Part shown: piece by piece, positions 20,471 to 29,281 of the stretch
Position numbering within the stretch: the stretch's first letter is position 1
Layout of the letters: every line of letters starts with the position of its first letter
Source of the DNA: Sphingomonas xanthus
Lineage (GTDB): Bacteria; Pseudomonadota; Alphaproteobacteria; Sphingomonadales; Sphingomonadaceae
Direction of reading: 5' to 3'
NCBI RefSeq assembly: GCF_007998985.1
Contig: NZ_CP041659.1
Location: forward strand, 744,001-808,000
Length of the DNA stretch: 64,000 nucleotides
Made by a program: the position numbers and the translations under genes
The notes under the pieces: model-generated
What the model saw: only the letters and a program-made list of their open reading frames with translations
Told to the model about the DNA's origin: nothing
Databases searched by the model: none

Positions 20471-20878
20471 ATGTCCGCGGGCTATTCGGAAACGCCGCTG
20501 GCGAAGAAGCTGAACCTGCGCGATGGGCAGCGGGTGTGGTTTTCGGGAATGCCCGAAAGCATCGCCGACGAGATCGCCGAATATGCGCTCGAACTGACGT
20601 TCGTTGGCAACCCGGCCGAAGGCATCGACGCGACGCATCTGTTCGTCACCGAGCGGGCGGACCTGGAGGCGAAACTACCGGCGCTGCGCCACCAGATCGA
20701 AAGCAATGGACAGATTTGGGTGAGCTGGCCGAAGAAGGCCGCGAACATGCCCACCGACATGACCGAGGACGTGATTCGCGAGGTCGCACTGCCGCTCGGC
20801 CTGGTCGACACCAAGGTGTGCGCAATCGATGACGTCTGGTCCGCACTCAAGCTAGTCATTCGCAAGGAATTGCGATGA
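20471..20878 (+). CDS. DUF3052 family protein
   Basis: This 135-residue cytosolic protein begins SAGYSETPLAKKLNLRDGQR, the typical opening of DUF3052 proteins. It contains the WVSWPKKAA and DVWSALKLVIRKELR segments near the C terminus. Function is unknown. It starts directly after the purL stop and overlaps the flavoprotein gene by four bases (ATGA), so the three are probably one operon. Confidence 0.75.
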   Translation: MSAGYSETPLAKKLNLRDGQRVWFSGMPESIADEIAEYALELTFVGNPAEGIDATHLFVTERADLEAKLPALRHQIESNGQIWVSWPKKAANMPTDMTEDVIREVALPLGLVDTKVCAIDDVWSALKLVIRKELR

Positions 20879-21549
20879 AGAGCGTCCCGTCCATCCCCTA
20901 TACCCAGCTGCCCGACCTTACGGACGAGCAAAGGATCGAGCGGGCGCGCAGCTTTCGCGACGATATGGCCACCCGTCGCTCGTGCCGGATGTTCGCCGAT
21001 ACGCCGGTCCCGCGCAAAGTGATCGAACAGGCGATCCTCGCTGCCGGTACCGCGCCGTCGGGCGCCAATCACCAGCCGTGGCACTTCGCGGTGGTTTCCT
21101 CAGCCGAACTCAAGCGGCGAATCCGCGAGGAAGCCGAAAAGGAGGAAGCGGCTTTCTATTCCGGCAAGGCCGGGCAGGAATGGCTTGAAGCATTGGCCCC
21201 GCTCGGCACCGATCCCGACAAGGGGTTCTTGGAAACTGCGCCCTGGCTGATCGTCGTCTTCGGCCAGCGCCGCGGCGGGATCGAGCCGGGCGACGCCAAG
21301 CAGAATTATTATGTCATCGAAAGCGTTGGTATCGCCTGCGGCCTTTTGCTAGCCGCGCTGCACAAGGCGGGACTGGCATCACTGACCCATACTCCCTCGC
21401 CGATGGGTTTCCTTCGGGACATCTGCAATCGGCCCGCCGATGAAAAGCCGGTGATGATCGTCGTTGCAGGCCTTCCGGCGGAAAATGCTGAAGTCCCGGA
21501 ATATGCAACGCGCAAGAAACCGCTCGATCAGATCAGCAGCTGGCTGTGA
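20875..21549 (+). CDS. Iodotyrosine deiodinase-like FMN flavoprotein (nitroreductase superfamily)
   Basis: The 224-residue protein belongs to the nitroreductase fold (RRSCRMFADTPV near residue 34, AGTAPSGANHQPWHF at 57-71). It matches the iodotyrosine deiodinase branch unusually well, including IACGLLLAALHKAGL and a C-terminal RKKPLDQI. Residues Glu91, Tyr95 and Lys116 have the same spacing (+4, +21) as Glu153, Tyr157 and Lys178 of mouse deiodinase, which grip the amino-acid part of halotyrosine. A reductive dehalogenase for halogenated tyrosines or phenols is possible. A generic nitroreductase is the safer name. Confidence 0.8.
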   Translation: MKSVPSIPYTQLPDLTDEQRIERARSFRDDMATRRSCRMFADTPVPRKVIEQAILAAGTAPSGANHQPWHFAVVSSAELKRRIREEAEKEEAAFYSGKAGQEWLEALAPLGTDPDKGFLETAPWLIVVFGQRRGGIEPGDAKQNYYVIESVGIACGLLLAALHKAGLASLTHTPSPMGFLRDICNRPADEKPVMIVVAGLPAENAEVPEYATRKKPLDQISSWL

Positions 21550-21590
21550 CCGGAATTGCACCGGGCGCCCAAGCGCCTGCTTTTACAGTT

Positions 21591-21609
21591 GCGAATGGTT
21601 CTCATTATC
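21591..21609 (+). promoter_or_regulatory. Predicted Fur box upstream of bfd
   Basis: The 19-base sequence GCGAATGGTTCTCATTATC matches the Escherichia coli Fur consensus GATAATGATAATCATTATC at 14 of 19 positions, with eight of nine in the right half. It lies 16 bases before the bfd ATG and overlaps the likely promoter. Iron-dependent control of bfd and perhaps bfr by Fur is the straightforward reading. Confidence 0.65.
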
Positions 21610-21625
21610 TAGTATAGTCAGCGCC

Positions 21626-21820
21626 ATGATCGTTTGCTCCTGCAATGTGATTCGCGCCAACGATATCCGCGCTGCCGTTCGGCGGGGCTGTGCGGATTCT
21701 GACTCATGTTATCGTGCGATGGGCTGCGAATTCCAGTGTGGCGGCTGCCGCGATATGGCCGACGAGATCGTCGACGAGATGCTGGCCCGACCGCGCGATG
21801 AGGCCGCTCAAGCCGCATAG
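21626..21820 (+). CDS. bfd: Bacterioferritin-associated ferredoxin
   Basis: Bfd is a small [2Fe-2S] protein that reduces ferric iron in bacterioferritin so it can be released. The 64-residue product starts MIVCSCNVI and contains GCEFQCGGC. These supply the CxC and CxxC cluster ligands of the Bfd/BFD-like fold. The start is the ATG at 21626, just after the predicted Fur box; the longer in-frame reading through the box has no family resemblance. bfr follows on the same strand. Confidence 0.92.
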   Translation: MIVCSCNVIRANDIRAAVRRGCADSDSCYRAMGCEFQCGGCRDMADEIVDEMLARPRDEAAQAA

Positions 21821-21850
21821 CGAATGCAACTGACTCGCATTCGCTAATTT
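21820..21850 (+). terminator. Palindrome between bfd and bfr: terminator or operator
   Basis: Perfect 8-bp arms GCGAATGC (21820-21827) and GCATTCGC (21837-21844) flank nine bases, starting at the last base of bfd. A TAATTTTTCC stretch follows, so the hairpin could end or attenuate bfd transcription. The arms resemble the GCGAATG half of the Fur box 230 bases upstream, so it may instead be a second iron operator. Confidence 0.5.
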
Positions 21851-21933
21851 TTCCTACTTTTCTGCCGATTTTGACCTTTCCTTAGCAGGGCGACAGGCGT
21901 AATCCTGTGGCCGCAAGCCAAGGAGATCCGGTC

Positions 21934-22413
21934 ATGAAGGGCAACCCGAAGGTCATCGCGCTGCTCAACGAAGCGCTCAAGGCCGAGCTTACCGCGATCA
22001 ACCAATATTGGCTCCACTACCGCATGCTCGACAATTGGGGTGTCGCCCGGCTTGCCGAATATGAGCGGCATGAATCGATCGACGAGATGAAACACGCCGA
22101 CCAGTTCGCCGAGCGTATTCTTTTCCTCGATGGCCTGCCCAATTTCCAGGCGCTCGGATCCTTGCGCATCGGCGAGAATGTCGAGGAAATCCTAAAAGCC
22201 GATCTCGCCGCCGAACTGGAAGCGGTGGAGATGTATCGCGCCGCGGTTGCGACCTGCGAGGAACTGCGCGACTATGGAAGTCGCGACCTGTTCGCCGACG
22301 TCCTCAAGAAAGAGGAGGAACATGTCGACTTCCTCGAAACCCAGTTCGACATGATTTCCCGCATGGGACTGCAGAATTACATCCAGCTCCAGTCCAAGCC
22401 CGCCGAGGAATAA
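21934..22413 (+). CDS. bfr: Bacterioferritin
   Basis: Bacterioferritin forms a 24-mer shell that oxidises and stores iron. The 159-residue protein is a ferritin-like four-helix bundle. The first helix has LNEALKAELTAINQYWLHYRM (ferroxidase Glu), helix 2 has ERHESIDEMKHADQF with the ExxH metal motif, and later helices have EAVEMYR and KKEEEHVDFLETQ. Met52-type haem ligation is plausible from the IDEMKHAD region. The start ATG 21934 has a strong AGGAGA site eight bases upstream. It pairs with bfd. Confidence 0.95.
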   Translation: MKGNPKVIALLNEALKAELTAINQYWLHYRMLDNWGVARLAEYERHESIDEMKHADQFAERILFLDGLPNFQALGSLRIGENVEEILKADLAAELEAVEMYRAAVATCEELRDYGSRDLFADVLKKEEEHVDFLETQFDMISRMGLQNYIQLQSKPAEE

Positions 22414-22482
22414 CCGCTTCATCACCGCTTGGCGATCGCACAGCAAAGCGCCTATCACCATTGCGAACCAGGGGGTGGGGTA

Positions 22483-23754
22483 ATGACTGACGCGACTTCG
22501 CCTGCAGGACAGCGCTTCGTTACGCTCGATGTCGTGCGCGGCGCAGCGGTGATGGGCATCTTGGTCCTAAATATCGTGGCCTTCGCCATGCCGTTTCCGG
22601 CCTATTCCAATCCGGCGGCCTATGGCGGCGACACCGGCATTAACCTGGCCGCATGGGCGGCCAACTTCGTCCTTTTCGACGGCAAGATGCGTACGCTCTT
22701 TTCGATGCTGTTCGGGGCCTCGACGCTGCTGGTGATCGAACGGGCGAGGGCATCGGACCGAGGCGGCGCGTCCGCCCATTACACGCGGATGATCGTCCTT
22801 CTGGCGGTCGGCTGCCTCCACTTCTGGTTCCTGTGGTTCGGCGACATCCTTGCCCTTTATGCGATGTGCGGGATGATCATCTACGTCTTCCGCAAACAGT
22901 CGCCGCGGGCGCTGATCGGCTGGGCGGTGGTCCTGATCGGCCTGTCCGTCATCTTCTACGGGCTGGTCAGCTGGGTCGCATCTATGGCTGGATCCCCCGG
23001 TCTGTCCCCCGAGGCAGCGGCCGGAGCGATTGAAGCGCGTCGCGCGCTAGAGCTGGAGGTTGGAGCCAACAGCGGCAAGATCGCCAGCGAGCTTGCAATC
23101 TATCGGAGCGGCTATGCCGAGATCGTCGATTATCGCTTGGGCAAGATGACCTGGATGCCCTTCACCTCCTTATTTGGCTATGGTCTGGAAACCGTCGCTC
23201 TGATGCTGATCGGCATGGCCATGTACAAGTCCGGCTTCGTCACCGGCGATTGGCCGCGGGCCAGCTACCGCCGCTGGGCGATCTGGGGTCTTGCCCTCGG
23301 CCTCCCGCCGCTGGTGCTCCTCGCTTCGAGGATTGTCACCACCGATTTCGACACGCCGCTGCTGTTCGCAAGCCTTGTTGCCATTTCCGCGCCCTTCGAC
23401 ATTCCGGTAGCGATTGCCATCGCCGCGCTATTAATCCTGTGGATCGGCAGCGGCGCCGCTCCCGCGCTACGTGACCGTGTCGCGGCGGCGGGCCGCATGG
23501 CCTTTACCAACTATCTCGCTACATCGCTGGTGATGACCAGCCTCTTTTACGGATATGGGCTCGGCCTGTTCGGCCTGGTCGAGCGCGCGGCCCTCTGGCT
23601 TCCGGTGATCAGCATGTGGGCTCTGATGCTGGCCTGGTCCAAGCCCTGGCTCGACCGTTTCCACTATGGACCGCTCGAATGGCTGTGGCGCAGCCTGTCG
23701 CGCGGCTCGCTGCAGCCGATGCGGAAGGCCGGGCGAGAGCCCGTACCGGTCTAG
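22483..23754 (+). CDS. DUF418 domain polytopic membrane protein
   Basis: The 423-residue protein opens with FVTLDVVRGAAVMGILVLNI, the typical start of the DUF418/YeiB family, and has about nine hydrophobic segments. The C-terminal DUF418 portion includes GRMAFTNYLATSLVMTSLFYGYGLGLFG. These proteins are predicted inner-membrane transporters or acyltransferase relatives of unknown substrate. The start ATG 22483 has a GGGGGTGGGG site just upstream. Its stop overlaps by four bases, tail to tail, with the Hpt gene. Confidence 0.85.
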   Translation: MTDATSPAGQRFVTLDVVRGAAVMGILVLNIVAFAMPFPAYSNPAAYGGDTGINLAAWAANFVLFDGKMRTLFSMLFGASTLLVIERARASDRGGASAHYTRMIVLLAVGCLHFWFLWFGDILALYAMCGMIIYVFRKQSPRALIGWAVVLIGLSVIFYGLVSWVASMAGSPGLSPEAAAGAIEARRALELEVGANSGKIASELAIYRSGYAEIVDYRLGKMTWMPFTSLFGYGLETVALMLIGMAMYKSGFVTGDWPRASYRRWAIWGLALGLPPLVLLASRIVTTDFDTPLLFASLVAISAPFDIPVAIAIAALLILWIGSGAAPALRDRVAAAGRMAFTNYLATSLVMTSLFYGYGLGLFGLVERAALWLPVISMWALMLAWSKPWLDRFHYGPLEWLWRSLSRGSLQPMRKAGREPVPV

Positions 23755-24182
23755 ATCCGGCCAAATCCCTGGTTGGCGACCTTGCGGCCGAACCCGCCGG
23801 GCGCCGCTCGGCTCTGCAGCGGGTTGGTCGCTTTGTCGAACAGCTCGATCGTCCGGCTCCACAAGCGGCGAAGCTCAACCACGTCGGGGACGAGCTCGTC
23901 GGGGAAGCGATGGGTTTCGATGCAGAAACGGGCGACCGTCTCGATCTTCTCCGCGACCTCGGCCAGCGGCTCCGCGCCGAACTGGCGCGACTCGCCCTTG
24001 AGCGTGTGGGCGGGGATCACCAGCGCGACCGTGTCCTGCTCGTGCATCGCCTGTTCGATCGCCATGACGCTCTTGGCGCCGTCTTCCCGGAAATAGGACA
24101 GGATGCGGATGAAGCCGGGGCCCAGTTCAGCCCGGCTTTTCTCAAAATGTACCCAGTCAACGATGTCCAAACCGTCGTCCAC
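23751..24182 (-). CDS. Stand-alone Hpt phosphotransfer protein
   Basis: The 143-residue protein is a four-helix Hpt domain with the phospho-acceptor motif AHTLKGESRQFGA, where His59 would carry the phosphate. Such proteins pass phosphate between hybrid kinases and response regulators. The start chosen is GTG 24182, with AAGGAG nine bases upstream; the longer reading adds a poor-quality N terminus. No kinase or regulator is adjacent, so its partners are unknown. Confidence 0.8.
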   Translation of the reverse strand: MDDGLDIVDWVHFEKSRAELGPGFIRILSYFREDGAKSVMAIEQAMHEQDTVALVIPAHTLKGESRQFGAEPLAEVAEKIETVARFCIETHRFPDELVPDVVELRRLWSRTIELFDKATNPLQSRAAPGGFGRKVANQGFGRI

Positions 24183-24263
24183 CCGACCTATCTCCTTGCG
24201 CGCCTGTCGAGGCCAAGCGCAGTTCCACACGCCCTGTCTAGGCCGGAAAGGGTAAAGGACCGG

Positions 24264-25631
24264 TTATTTCGTCTTGTCGTCGAACGGATTTCGCGGTGCC
24301 CGCATGGTCATTCGCAGCGGCACCGGCCCAAGTTTAAGTTCGCGCCGGATCGAATTCAGCAAATAACGTTCATAGCTGCCCGGAAGCTGGTCGACCCGCG
24401 TTCCGAATACCACGAAGCTGGGAGGCCGGGTCTTTACCTGGGTAATATAGCGCAGCTTGATCCGCTTGCCGCCCGGCGCGGGCGGTGGATTGGCCTCGAT
24501 CGCCCGTGCGAACCAGCGGTTGAGTTCGCCCGTCGGGATTCGCCTCGACCAGGCCTCGCGAACCTCGAGGGCGGCGCCGATCAGCTGGTCAATCCCCTTG
24601 CCCGTCTTCGCCGACACGGTCAGCACGGGAACGCCCTTGAGTTGGCTCAGCCCTTCTTCGAGCGCTGCCTTGACGCCGTTGAACAGCGACGACGCATGTT
24701 CAGCGACATCCCATTTGTTGAGCGCGATGACCAAGGTCCGCCCTTCCTCGATCACCTGGTCGGCAATGCGCAGGTCCTGCGCCTCCAGGCCGCGGGTCGC
24801 GTCGAGCAGCAGGACAACGACCTCGGCATGATCGATCGCCCGGCGCGTATCGGCCGCGCTCAGCTTTTCCAGCTTGTCCTCGACCTTGGCGCGCTTGCGC
24901 AGGCCCGCGGTATCGACCAGCCGCACCGGGTGGCGGGTGCCGTCCTTCGCCTGCCATTCCCAGTCGAGGCTGATACTGTCGCGGGTAATCCCGGCCTCGG
25001 GGCCGGTGATCATCCGTTCTTCGCCGAGCATCTTGTTGACCAGCGTCGACTTGCCGGCATTAGGTCGTCCGACGATCGCCATTTTCAGCGGACCGTTTTC
25101 GGCTTCCTCGTCCTCCTCAATCTCGTCTTCGTCACGCTCGACATGCGGACGGATCGCCTCGAACAGGTCAACCAGGCCCTCGCCATGTTCGGCCGACAAG
25201 GCGAACGGCTCGCCAAACCCCAGCGCGAAGGCTTCCAGCCGGCCGGACTCCCCAGAGCGGCCCTCGGCCTTGTTGGCGGCGACGACGACTGGGGTCGATT
25301 CGCTGCGGAGCCAGCGGGCAATTTCCTCGTCCAGGGGGGTCAGCCCTTCCCGGGCATCAATCAGGAACAGGGCGATATCCGCCTCGCGCACGGCGGCCTC
25401 GGTCTGGGCGCGCATCCGCCCCGGCAGCGATTGGGCGTCCTGGTCTTCGAAACCGGCGGTGTCCATTACCCGGAATTCAAGCCCGAGCAGGCGCCCCTCG
25501 CCTTCGCGGCGATCGCGGGTCACGCCCGGGCGATCGTCGACCAAGGCGACGCGCTTCCCGACCAGTCGATTAAATAGCGTGGACTTGCCGACGTTGGGAC
25601 GGCCGACGATGGCGACGGTGGGTAGGGGCAT
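24264..25631 (-). CDS. der: Ribosome-assembly GTPase Der (EngA)
   Basis: Der has two tandem GTPase domains and a KH-like domain and acts in 50S ribosome assembly. P-loops are VGRPNVGKSTLFN near the N terminus and VGRPNAGKSTLVN in the middle, each followed by DTAG and NKxD motifs (DTAGFED, NKAEG; DTAGLR, NKWD). The KH part ends with PSFVVFGTRVDQLP. Start ATG 25631 has an AGGGGGC site upstream and gives 455 residues. It follows bamB in the same direction, a common order in alphaproteobacteria. Confidence 0.97.
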   Translation of the reverse strand: MPLPTVAIVGRPNVGKSTLFNRLVGKRVALVDDRPGVTRDRREGEGRLLGLEFRVMDTAGFEDQDAQSLPGRMRAQTEAAVREADIALFLIDAREGLTPLDEEIARWLRSESTPVVVAANKAEGRSGESGRLEAFALGFGEPFALSAEHGEGLVDLFEAIRPHVERDEDEIEEDEEAENGPLKMAIVGRPNAGKSTLVNKMLGEERMITGPEAGITRDSISLDWEWQAKDGTRHPVRLVDTAGLRKRAKVEDKLEKLSAADTRRAIDHAEVVVLLLDATRGLEAQDLRIADQVIEEGRTLVIALNKWDVAEHASSLFNGVKAALEEGLSQLKGVPVLTVSAKTGKGIDQLIGAALEVREAWSRRIPTGELNRWFARAIEANPPPAPGGKRIKLRYITQVKTRPPSFVVFGTRVDQLPGSYERYLLNSIRRELKLGPVPLRMTMRAPRNPFDDKTK

Positions 25632-25668
25632 GCCTGCCCCCTGCCCGCCCACCGCAATGGCGTCAACC

Positions 25669-27003
25669 TTAGCGGTAGGCGATCAGCCGCCCGCCGTCGG
25701 TCAGAATGTACAGCGTGTTGTTGGCCACGACGGGTTGGAAGCTGATCCCGTCCTTTACGTCGACCTGGCTTTGGAAGCTTCCGTCGATCGGATTGACGTT
25801 GACCAGCGCGCCGTTTGAGCCGGCAAGGATCAGCCGGTCACCCGCCAGAACCGGCCCTACATAGTTGATCGGCCCGGTCTTGCGCTTTTCATTGGTGAAA
25901 CGCGGAAGCTGGTTGATCCACTTGATCTTGCCGGTAGCGCGCGACACGGCGATCAGCTGGCCGCGATCGTTGACCGCGAACAGCCATTCGCCCGCGACCC
26001 AGGGGGTGGCGATACCGCCGAAGTTCAATTCCCAGATGCGCTGACCGGAGAAAAGGTCGAGCGCGACCATCCGTCCGCCCTGTCCCACCGCATAGACCAC
26101 ACCGCCGTCGATCACCGGATCGGCATCGATATCGCTCAGCGAGGCGACGCTTGTCGAGATCGAGGTGCGCGCTAGCGCGTCCTGCCACACCTGGCGCCCG
26201 TTTTCGTACCGATAGGCATTGAGTTCGCCGCTCGAGAAGCCGGCGACGACCGTGCCCTGGCCCACCGAAGGAGCGGCCGAGCCGAACACGCCAGCGATTT
26301 CCAAAGCGGCGGCGTTCGACCAGTTGGTCGTGCCGTCGGCAGCCTTCAGCGAGTAAAGCTGGTTGTCCTGGCTGACGACATAGACGGCATCGCCCGACAC
26401 CGACGGTTCGCCGCGCAGGGGGCCGCCCGGTTTCACCGTCCAAATCGCATTGCCGCTGTTGGCATCGAGCGCAGCGACATAGCCAAGGCCATTGGTCGCA
26501 TAGACGCGGCCACCATCGTAAGCGACGCCGCCACCATAAAGCGAGGCGGCGTTTTCGCCGACTTCGCCGAAGCGCGCCGACCAAAGCTGGCCGCCGTTTT
26601 GCGTGCTGAAGGCGCGGACCGTCCCGGTCGTGTCGACCGTGAAAACCTTGTTATCGGCCACTACCGGGCCGCCGCCAAGGCGACCATCCTTGTCGCTGCC
26701 CTTGCCGATCGACGAAGTCCAGGCGACGGCCAGGGAATTACCGAGCGTCACATGACCGACGGACTTGCGGGCATTGCCGCCCGACTGCGCCCAGCTGTCA
26801 TTGGTCGTCGCGGCCGGCAAGGCCATCGGCATCCCGGCGGTATTGGCGTCGATCTCAATGTCCGCCTCGTTGACCAGCACCGCGACCCGCTCACCCACTA
26901 CCGGCGTTCCCGGCTTCTTCTTGAACAGGCCAAGTCCGCCGCCGCACGCCGAAAGCATGGTGGCCGAAGCAAGGAGGATGGAAAATCGGAAAGCGTGACG
27001 CAT
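25669..27003 (-). CDS. bamB: Outer-membrane assembly lipoprotein BamB
   Basis: BamB is a beta-propeller lipoprotein of the BAM complex that inserts outer-membrane proteins. The 444-residue product has lipobox LSAC (Cys20) and repeated PQQ-like blades with patterns such as LWSARFGEVGENAAS, GNAIWTVKPGGPLRGEPSV and TGKIKWINQLPRF. The order YfgM-like gene, bamB, der is conserved in many proteobacteria, supporting the call. An uncharacterised PQQ-repeat protein is the only alternative. Confidence 0.92.
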   Translation of the reverse strand: MRHAFRFSILLASATMLSACGGGLGLFKKKPGTPVVGERVAVLVNEADIEIDANTAGMPMALPAATTNDSWAQSGGNARKSVGHVTLGNSLAVAWTSSIGKGSDKDGRLGGGPVVADNKVFTVDTTGTVRAFSTQNGGQLWSARFGEVGENAASLYGGGVAYDGGRVYATNGLGYVAALDANSGNAIWTVKPGGPLRGEPSVSGDAVYVVSQDNQLYSLKAADGTTNWSNAAALEIAGVFGSAAPSVGQGTVVAGFSSGELNAYRYENGRQVWQDALARTSISTSVASLSDIDADPVIDGGVVYAVGQGGRMVALDLFSGQRIWELNFGGIATPWVAGEWLFAVNDRGQLIAVSRATGKIKWINQLPRFTNEKRKTGPINYVGPVLAGDRLILAGSNGALVNVNPIDGSFQSQVDVKDGISFQPVVANNTLYILTDGGRLIAYR

Positions 27004-27012
27004 GGAACGTTC

Positions 27013-27708
27013 CTACTGTGCGGTGGGCAGCGACGCGCTGGCGTCGACGCCGAGCGAACCCGCCACCTGGACGGCGCGGGTTCGGATGGATTCGGGTACC
27101 TGCTGGTCGGCGGCGATTCGAGCGAACAGCTGGCCGGCTCCGGAGCGGTCGCCCTTGGCCAGCATCGCCATGCCGGTCAGTTCGCCGGCGCTGCCGAAGA
27201 AAGGCTTGCCCGGCTCGACAAGCGGTGCGAGGCGGGAAATCACCTCGTCGGGCTTCAATTGATCATAATCGGTCATGGTCCCGCGCAGCAGCGCCATGTC
27301 GCGGTAGGGCTGCGGCAGGTCCGTGTCGGCTGCAACCTCGGCATAGATGCGGCTGGCAGCCTGCCGGTCGTTTTGTTGAAGCGCGAGCGCGGCGCGAGTG
27401 AGCTTGCTGGTGGCCCGGATCAAATCATTGCCGGACGCCGCCAGCGGCTCAAGGTCCTTTGCCGCGCCGGCCGCATCGCCGGCACCGACCTTGTCGAGCG
27501 CCGCGGACATCGTCTCGCCGTCTGCGATCGCCTGTTCGCGCTGGCGGTTCTGCCAGTAGAGATAGCCGCCGACCACCGCGAGGAAGACCACCACGGCGGC
27601 GACGATCCACTTGCCATAGGCCTTGGCCGCATCGCGCATCTGGTCGCGGCGAAGATTTTCGTCAACCTCGCGAACGAAGGATTCCGAAGTGTCAGGAGTC
27701 AGGGCCAA
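27013..27708 (-). CDS. YfgM-like tetratricopeptide membrane protein
   Basis: This protein has a short cytosolic N terminus, one membrane helix (WIVAAVVVFLAVVGGYLYW, near residues 34-52) and periplasmic helical repeats (AAGAAKDLEPLAAS, RQAASRIYAEVAADTDL). That architecture matches YfgM/Tpr-coupled proteins, which act near the Sec translocon and periplasmic chaperones. The best start is TTG 27708 with GAGG six bases upstream, giving 231 residues and an opening LALTPDTSESF; an earlier TTG at 27720 is possible. bamB begins nine bases after its stop. Confidence 0.8.
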   Translation of the reverse strand: MALTPDTSESFVREVDENLRRDQMRDAAKAYGKWIVAAVVVFLAVVGGYLYWQNRQREQAIADGETMSAALDKVGAGDAAGAAKDLEPLAASGNDLIRATSKLTRAALALQQNDRQAASRIYAEVAADTDLPQPYRDMALLRGTMTDYDQLKPDEVISRLAPLVEPGKPFFGSAGELTGMAMLAKGDRSGAGQLFARIAADQQVPESIRTRAVQVAGSLGVDASASLPTAQ

Positions 27709-27835
27709 GTGGGTCCTCAAAAGTCACGGTGGGAACAACCAAGACGCTTCCTTCCCCACCCCGGATGAATGGAAGCTGGCGGCGCATCGTCTAGCGCGTG
27801 AGCCGCGAAAGGCAAAGACCCATGTGCGCCTCCGC

Positions 27836-28705
27836 CTAGCTCTTGGGCCGGTAGGTTTGATCGGGGGTCGGGAACGATCGGTCGAGCACTTGTTCGCGAT
27901 AAGCCGCCGCAGCGGCGCCGATTTCATTGGCAAGGTCAGCATAGCGTTTCACGAACCGGGGCGTTCGCTCGAACAGGCCCAGCATATCCTCGGTCACCAG
28001 AACCTGGCCATCGCAGCGGGACGATGCGCCAATCCCGATGGTCGGCACCGGGATCGCGGCGGTCACCGCGTCAGCGATCGCCTCCATCACCCCTTCCACG
28101 ACGAGGCAAAAGGCCCCGGCATCCGCCACCGCGCGGGCATCGCCAACGATCTTGGCGGCCTCCGCCTCGCTCTTGCCGCGCGCGCCGTAGCCGCCTAGCA
28201 CATTGACCGCCTGAGGTGTCAGGCCGACATGGCCGATCACCGGAATTCCGCGCTTCGTCAGGAAGTCGACGGTCGGGGCCATCGCCTCGCCGCCTTCCAG
28301 CTTTACCGCCGCGCAGCCGCTCTCCTTCAAGATCCGCGATGCACTGGCGAAAGCCTGTTCGGGCGAGCCTTCATAACTGCCAAACGGCATGTCGACGGCG
28401 ACCAGCGCATGCCAGGACCCGCGCACCACCGCGGCGCCATGGGCGCACATCATGTCCATCGTCACCGGAACCGTCGAAGGCAGGCCGTAGATCACTTGAC
28501 CAAGGCTGTCGCCAACCAGCAGCATTTCGCAATGCGGATCGAGGAGCTGCGCCATCCGCATCGTATAGGCGGTCAGCATCACCACCGGCTGGGCCGTGAC
28601 CCCGTCCTGCTTGCGACCGCGGATCGCCGGGACGGTCATCCTCTTGCCGGGGACGGGGGTTGGCGTCGCCCGGCTGGTCGCGCTGTCGATCGTAAAGGTA
28701 GACAT
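27836..28705 (-). CDS. panB: 3-methyl-2-oxobutanoate hydroxymethyltransferase
   Basis: PanB makes ketopantoate from alpha-ketoisovalerate and methylene-tetrahydrofolate, the first step to pantothenate and CoA. The 289-residue TIM-barrel protein has [36 protein letters not shown] (Mg-binding Asp), [18 protein letters not shown] and KLEGG motifs, all standard. The panE-like gene for the next reduction is near 44608. The region between panB and the YfgM-like gene (27709-27835) shows no gene. Confidence 0.96.
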   Translation of the reverse strand: MSTFTIDSATSRATPTPVPGKRMTVPAIRGRKQDGVTAQPVVMLTAYTMRMAQLLDPHCEMLLVGDSLGQVIYGLPSTVPVTMDMMCAHGAAVVRGSWHALVAVDMPFGSYEGSPEQAFASASRILKESGCAAVKLEGGEAMAPTVDFLTKRGIPVIGHVGLTPQAVNVLGGYGARGKSEAEAAKIVGDARAVADAGAFCLVVEGVMEAIADAVTAAIPVPTIGIGASSRCDGQVLVTEDMLGLFERTPRFVKRYADLANEIGAAAAAYREQVLDRSFPTPDQTYRPKS

Positions 28706-28728
28706 GACGCCCTCCTAGGCGGTCCTGC

Positions 28729-29181
28729 TCAGCGCAGCCAGCCCCGCCGCGCCGACAGCCTGGCCATTTGCCAGAAGGCATAGGCGACCATGATGACCAC
28801 CGCGGAGATGATCAGCGCGTCCGACGGGACGGCGCGCATTTCCGGGACGATTAGCACGCTGCTGACCTGGACGACCACGGCGACCAGCGAAACGAGCAGC
28901 GCAGGGGCAGCCCAGCGGCGGCGCAGAAGTAGGCCGATTGCGCCAACCAGGCCAACCCAGACCGCAATCCCGAAGGCCGCGTAATACCAGTCCGGCCGGG
29001 CCGCCAGCAGCGCCGCCTGGTCCAGCGGCAGTGCGGCGATGTCGGCGTCGGTCATCCGCACTTCGGCAAGATAGGCCAGACAGCCGGCGAGCTCGAACAG
29101 CAGGGCGCCCCCTGCCGCGGCCCAATACCATCCGGGCGCACGGGTGGTTGCCGAAGTCATTCTGGAATTGCCGTCGCTCAT
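28729..29181 (-). CDS. Four-helix membrane protein, unknown function
   Basis: The 150-residue product has four predicted membrane helices: residues 20-42 (WAAAGGALLFELAGCLAYLA), 68-88, 92-110 and 119-140. A loop between the first two contains MTDADIAALPLDQ. I do not recognise a characterised family. ATG 29181 is preferred because GGGGGGAG lies just upstream; an earlier ATG at 29250 would add an unlikely Arg/Ser-rich tail. It lies between guaA and panB in the same direction. Confidence 0.65.
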   Translation of the reverse strand: MSDGNSRMTSATTRAPGWYWAAAGGALLFELAGCLAYLAEVRMTDADIAALPLDQAALLAARPDWYYAAFGIAVWVGLVGAIGLLLRRRWAAPALLVSLVAVVVQVSSVLIVPEMRAVPSDALIISAVVIMVAYAFWQMARLSARRGWLR

Positions 29182-29281
29182 TGATCGCTCCCCCCGGACG
29201 GGACTGGAAAGTCGCCAGTCCTTCTCGTCCGACAGCCGAACCAAGCGCAAGTCGCCCGGTTACGCAACCGACGGGGCCGGA

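Noticed and set aside
23616..25577. A long plus-strand frame of 653 codons opposite der and the Hpt gene
   Set aside because: It runs across two well-supported genes on the other strand and looks like codon bias, with no recognisable domain.
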